From: Planctomycetota bacterium
GTDB taxonomy: Bacteria; Planctomycetota; Phycisphaerae; UBA1845; UTPLA1
Direction of reading: 5' to 3'
Assembly (NCBI GenBank): GCA_015654675.1
Contig: JAATGM010000055.1
Location: forward strand, 142,305 to 206,304
DNA length: 64,000 nt
A model generated the notes under the pieces. That model had not been told where the DNA came from, searched no databases, and saw nothing but the letters and a program-made list of their open reading frames with translations. The position numbers and the translations under genes were made by a program. Shown here piece after piece: positions 63,062 through 64,000 of this stretch (the stretch's first letter is position 1; each line of letters starts with the position of its first letter).

Positions 63062-63092
63062 AAAGCGCGTGATACTATTTCTGCCGTAGCGT

Positions 63093-63110
63093 TACTATGT
63101 GGATAGTAAA
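63093..63110 (+). promoter_or_regulatory. Perfect inverted repeat upstream of the retropepsin-like gene
   Basis: TTACTAT, GTGG, ATAGTAA: 7-bp arms around a 4-nt spacer, 23 nt before the ATG. TACTAT within it (63094-63099) could be a -10 element. It may be an operator or an RNA hairpin. Confidence 0.35.
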
Positions 63111-63133
63111 GAGCGGCTTTGGAGGAATGTGCC

Positions 63134-64000
63134 ATGCAGCGATGGACCTGGATCGGACTGGTTGTGTTGTCGAGCGCGGCGCTGGCGGCGGGACATCCGG
63201 AGGCGAGCGGACCGAAGCGGACGCAACTGAAGGCGTCGGAAACGGTGCCGCTCGAAACCAGGGGCGGCAAGCTGGTCGTGCGGGTGAAGATCAACGGCAA
63301 GGGGCCCTTTCCGTTGCTGCTCGACACGGGCGCGGGGGCGACGGTGCTCAATGCCGACCTCGCGAAGGAACTGGGGCTCAAGAAGACCGGCAACACCGAG
63401 ATCGGCGATCCGAGCAATCCGACGGCCATCAAGGCGGAACGCGTTGCGGTCGATCGGCTGGAGATCGGCGGGGCGGCTTTTGAGGATTTTGAGGCGGTCG
63501 CCTGGGATCGGGCGGCGTTGTACAGCGGCAAGGATGCGCCGCGCGGCGTGCTGGGTTTTCCACTCTTTGCCGATTGCCTCATCGCGATTGACACTCCGGG
63601 GGCGAAACTGACTTTATCGAAAGGGCATCTGCCATCGATTGGCAAGGGCATTACCGAGTACCGCCAGTCGCACGGCGGCATTCCCGAGATTGACGTCGAG
63701 CTGGCGGGCACGACTGTGCCCACCCACATCGACACCGGCGCGACGAGCGGGCTGACGGTCAATTCGAAGTGGATCGAGGAACTGCCGTTGAAAAGCAAGC
63801 CGGTGGTGGTGGCGCGGGCGCGGACGGTGAACAGCGAAGTCGACGTGAAGGCCGCCACGCTGGATGGCACCGTCGTCTTCGCGGGCTACGGAATCTCGGA
63901 ACCGGAAGTTTCGTTCAACTCGGTTGTGCAGGGCGGAAATCTGGGAATGGAGGTTCTCGGCGACTACATCATTCGTTTCGATCAGAGCGCCAAGCTCGTT
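63134..64000 (+). CDS. Retropepsin-like aspartic protease (3' end outside window)
   Basis: 289 codons are open to the window edge. The signal peptide ends near ALAAG. Two aspartyl-protease half-sites are present: LLLDTGAGATVL with D64 and THIDTGATSGLTV with D200, separated by FADCLIAIDTPG, so both halves of the active site lie in one chain, as in the retropepsin-like/PDZ-linked aspartyl proteases (gag-asp-like). GGAGG (63121-63125) lies 8 nt before the ATG. An 18-bp inverted repeat lies upstream. C-terminal partners such as a PDZ domain cannot be seen. Confidence 0.85.
   Translation, partial: MQRWTWIGLVVLSSAALAAGHPEASGPKRTQLKASETVPLETRGGKLVVRVKINGKGPFPLLLDTGAGATVLNADLAKELGLKKTGNTEIGDPSNPTAIKAERVAVDRLEIGGAAFEDFEAVAWDRAALYSGKDAPRGVLGFPLFADCLIAIDTPGAKLTLSKGHLPSIGKGITEYRQSHGGIPEIDVELAGTTVPTHIDTGATSGLTVNSKWIEELPLKSKPVVVARARTVNSEVDVKAATLDGTVVFAGYGISEPEVSFNSVVQGGNLGMEVLGDYIIRFDQSAKLV

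Noticed and set aside
62602-63870. Minus-strand open frame (422 aa) over the MBL and retropepsin genes
   Set aside because: Ser/Pro-rich shadow of two genes with clear motifs in other frames.

Overview
The window is GC-rich, densely coded bacterial chromosome, most likely from a member of the Planctomycetota (Phycisphaerae-like or a relative). The basis is the combination of giant secreted proteins carrying lamin-tail, CotH and dockerin-like domains, right-handed beta-helix proteins, GAF/SpoIIE phosphatases, a fused ResB-CcsA cytochrome c assembly protein and lpxD (a Gram-negative outer membrane). No phage, IS element, CRISPR array or rRNA was seen. Two tRNAs are present: Ser(TGA) on the minus strand at 6844-6930 and Arg(CCG) on the plus strand at 62143-62216.

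Layout. 1-1646: two adjacent paralogous minus-strand lipoproteins, the first cut by the window edge. 2071-3947: pgsA-like phospholipid synthase overlapping ribBA. 4043-6803: a tightly coupled three-gene operon (alpha/beta-hydrolase lipoprotein, ICMT-like membrane methyltransferase, condensation/acyltransferase-like enzyme). 7013-8506: secreted propeller plus thrombospondin type-3 repeat protein behind a structured leader. 9437-20538: two giant secreted CotH/LTD/dockerin proteins in tandem, the most unusual part of the window. 20551-28873: BtpA-like protein, ccsBA, a histone-deacetylase-family enzyme, a flippase-like membrane protein and an OmpA-type lipoprotein. 29059-35238: PIN/TRAM protein, hybrid histidine kinase, panC and a glutamate-dehydrogenase-family enzyme. 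35247-39077: two secreted beta-helix paralogues.

39.1-39.9 kb is a non-coding stretch with degenerate 9-bp repeats. 39859-48172 is an accessory-looking run of small unrelated genes: TIGR03435-like, Cys-motif, double-CxxC immunity-like, methyltransferase, DUF1428, MoaD/ThiS-like, BNR repeat, and a DoxX/AHSA1/ArsR operon with a visible promoter and palindromic operator. 48211-53313: FHA protein, hemW, ferredoxin, isochorismatase-like hydrolase, a proline-rich lipoprotein and a 57-aa protein. 53467-58009: methyltransferase, two convergent SpoIIE-type phosphatases and a radical SAM protein. 58093-64000: glycosyltransferase, lpxD, dockerin-bearing subtilase, tRNA-Arg, MBL hydrolase and a partial retropepsin-like protease.

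Many starts have clear GGAGG-type ribosome binding sites. A second class (pgsA-like, btpA-like, ccsBA, flippase-like, hemW, radical SAM, lpxD, MBL hydrolase) lacks one and instead has a -10-like hexamer shortly upstream of the start codon, which suggests leaderless or very short-leader mRNAs. Products were assigned by reading motifs; no database search was run.
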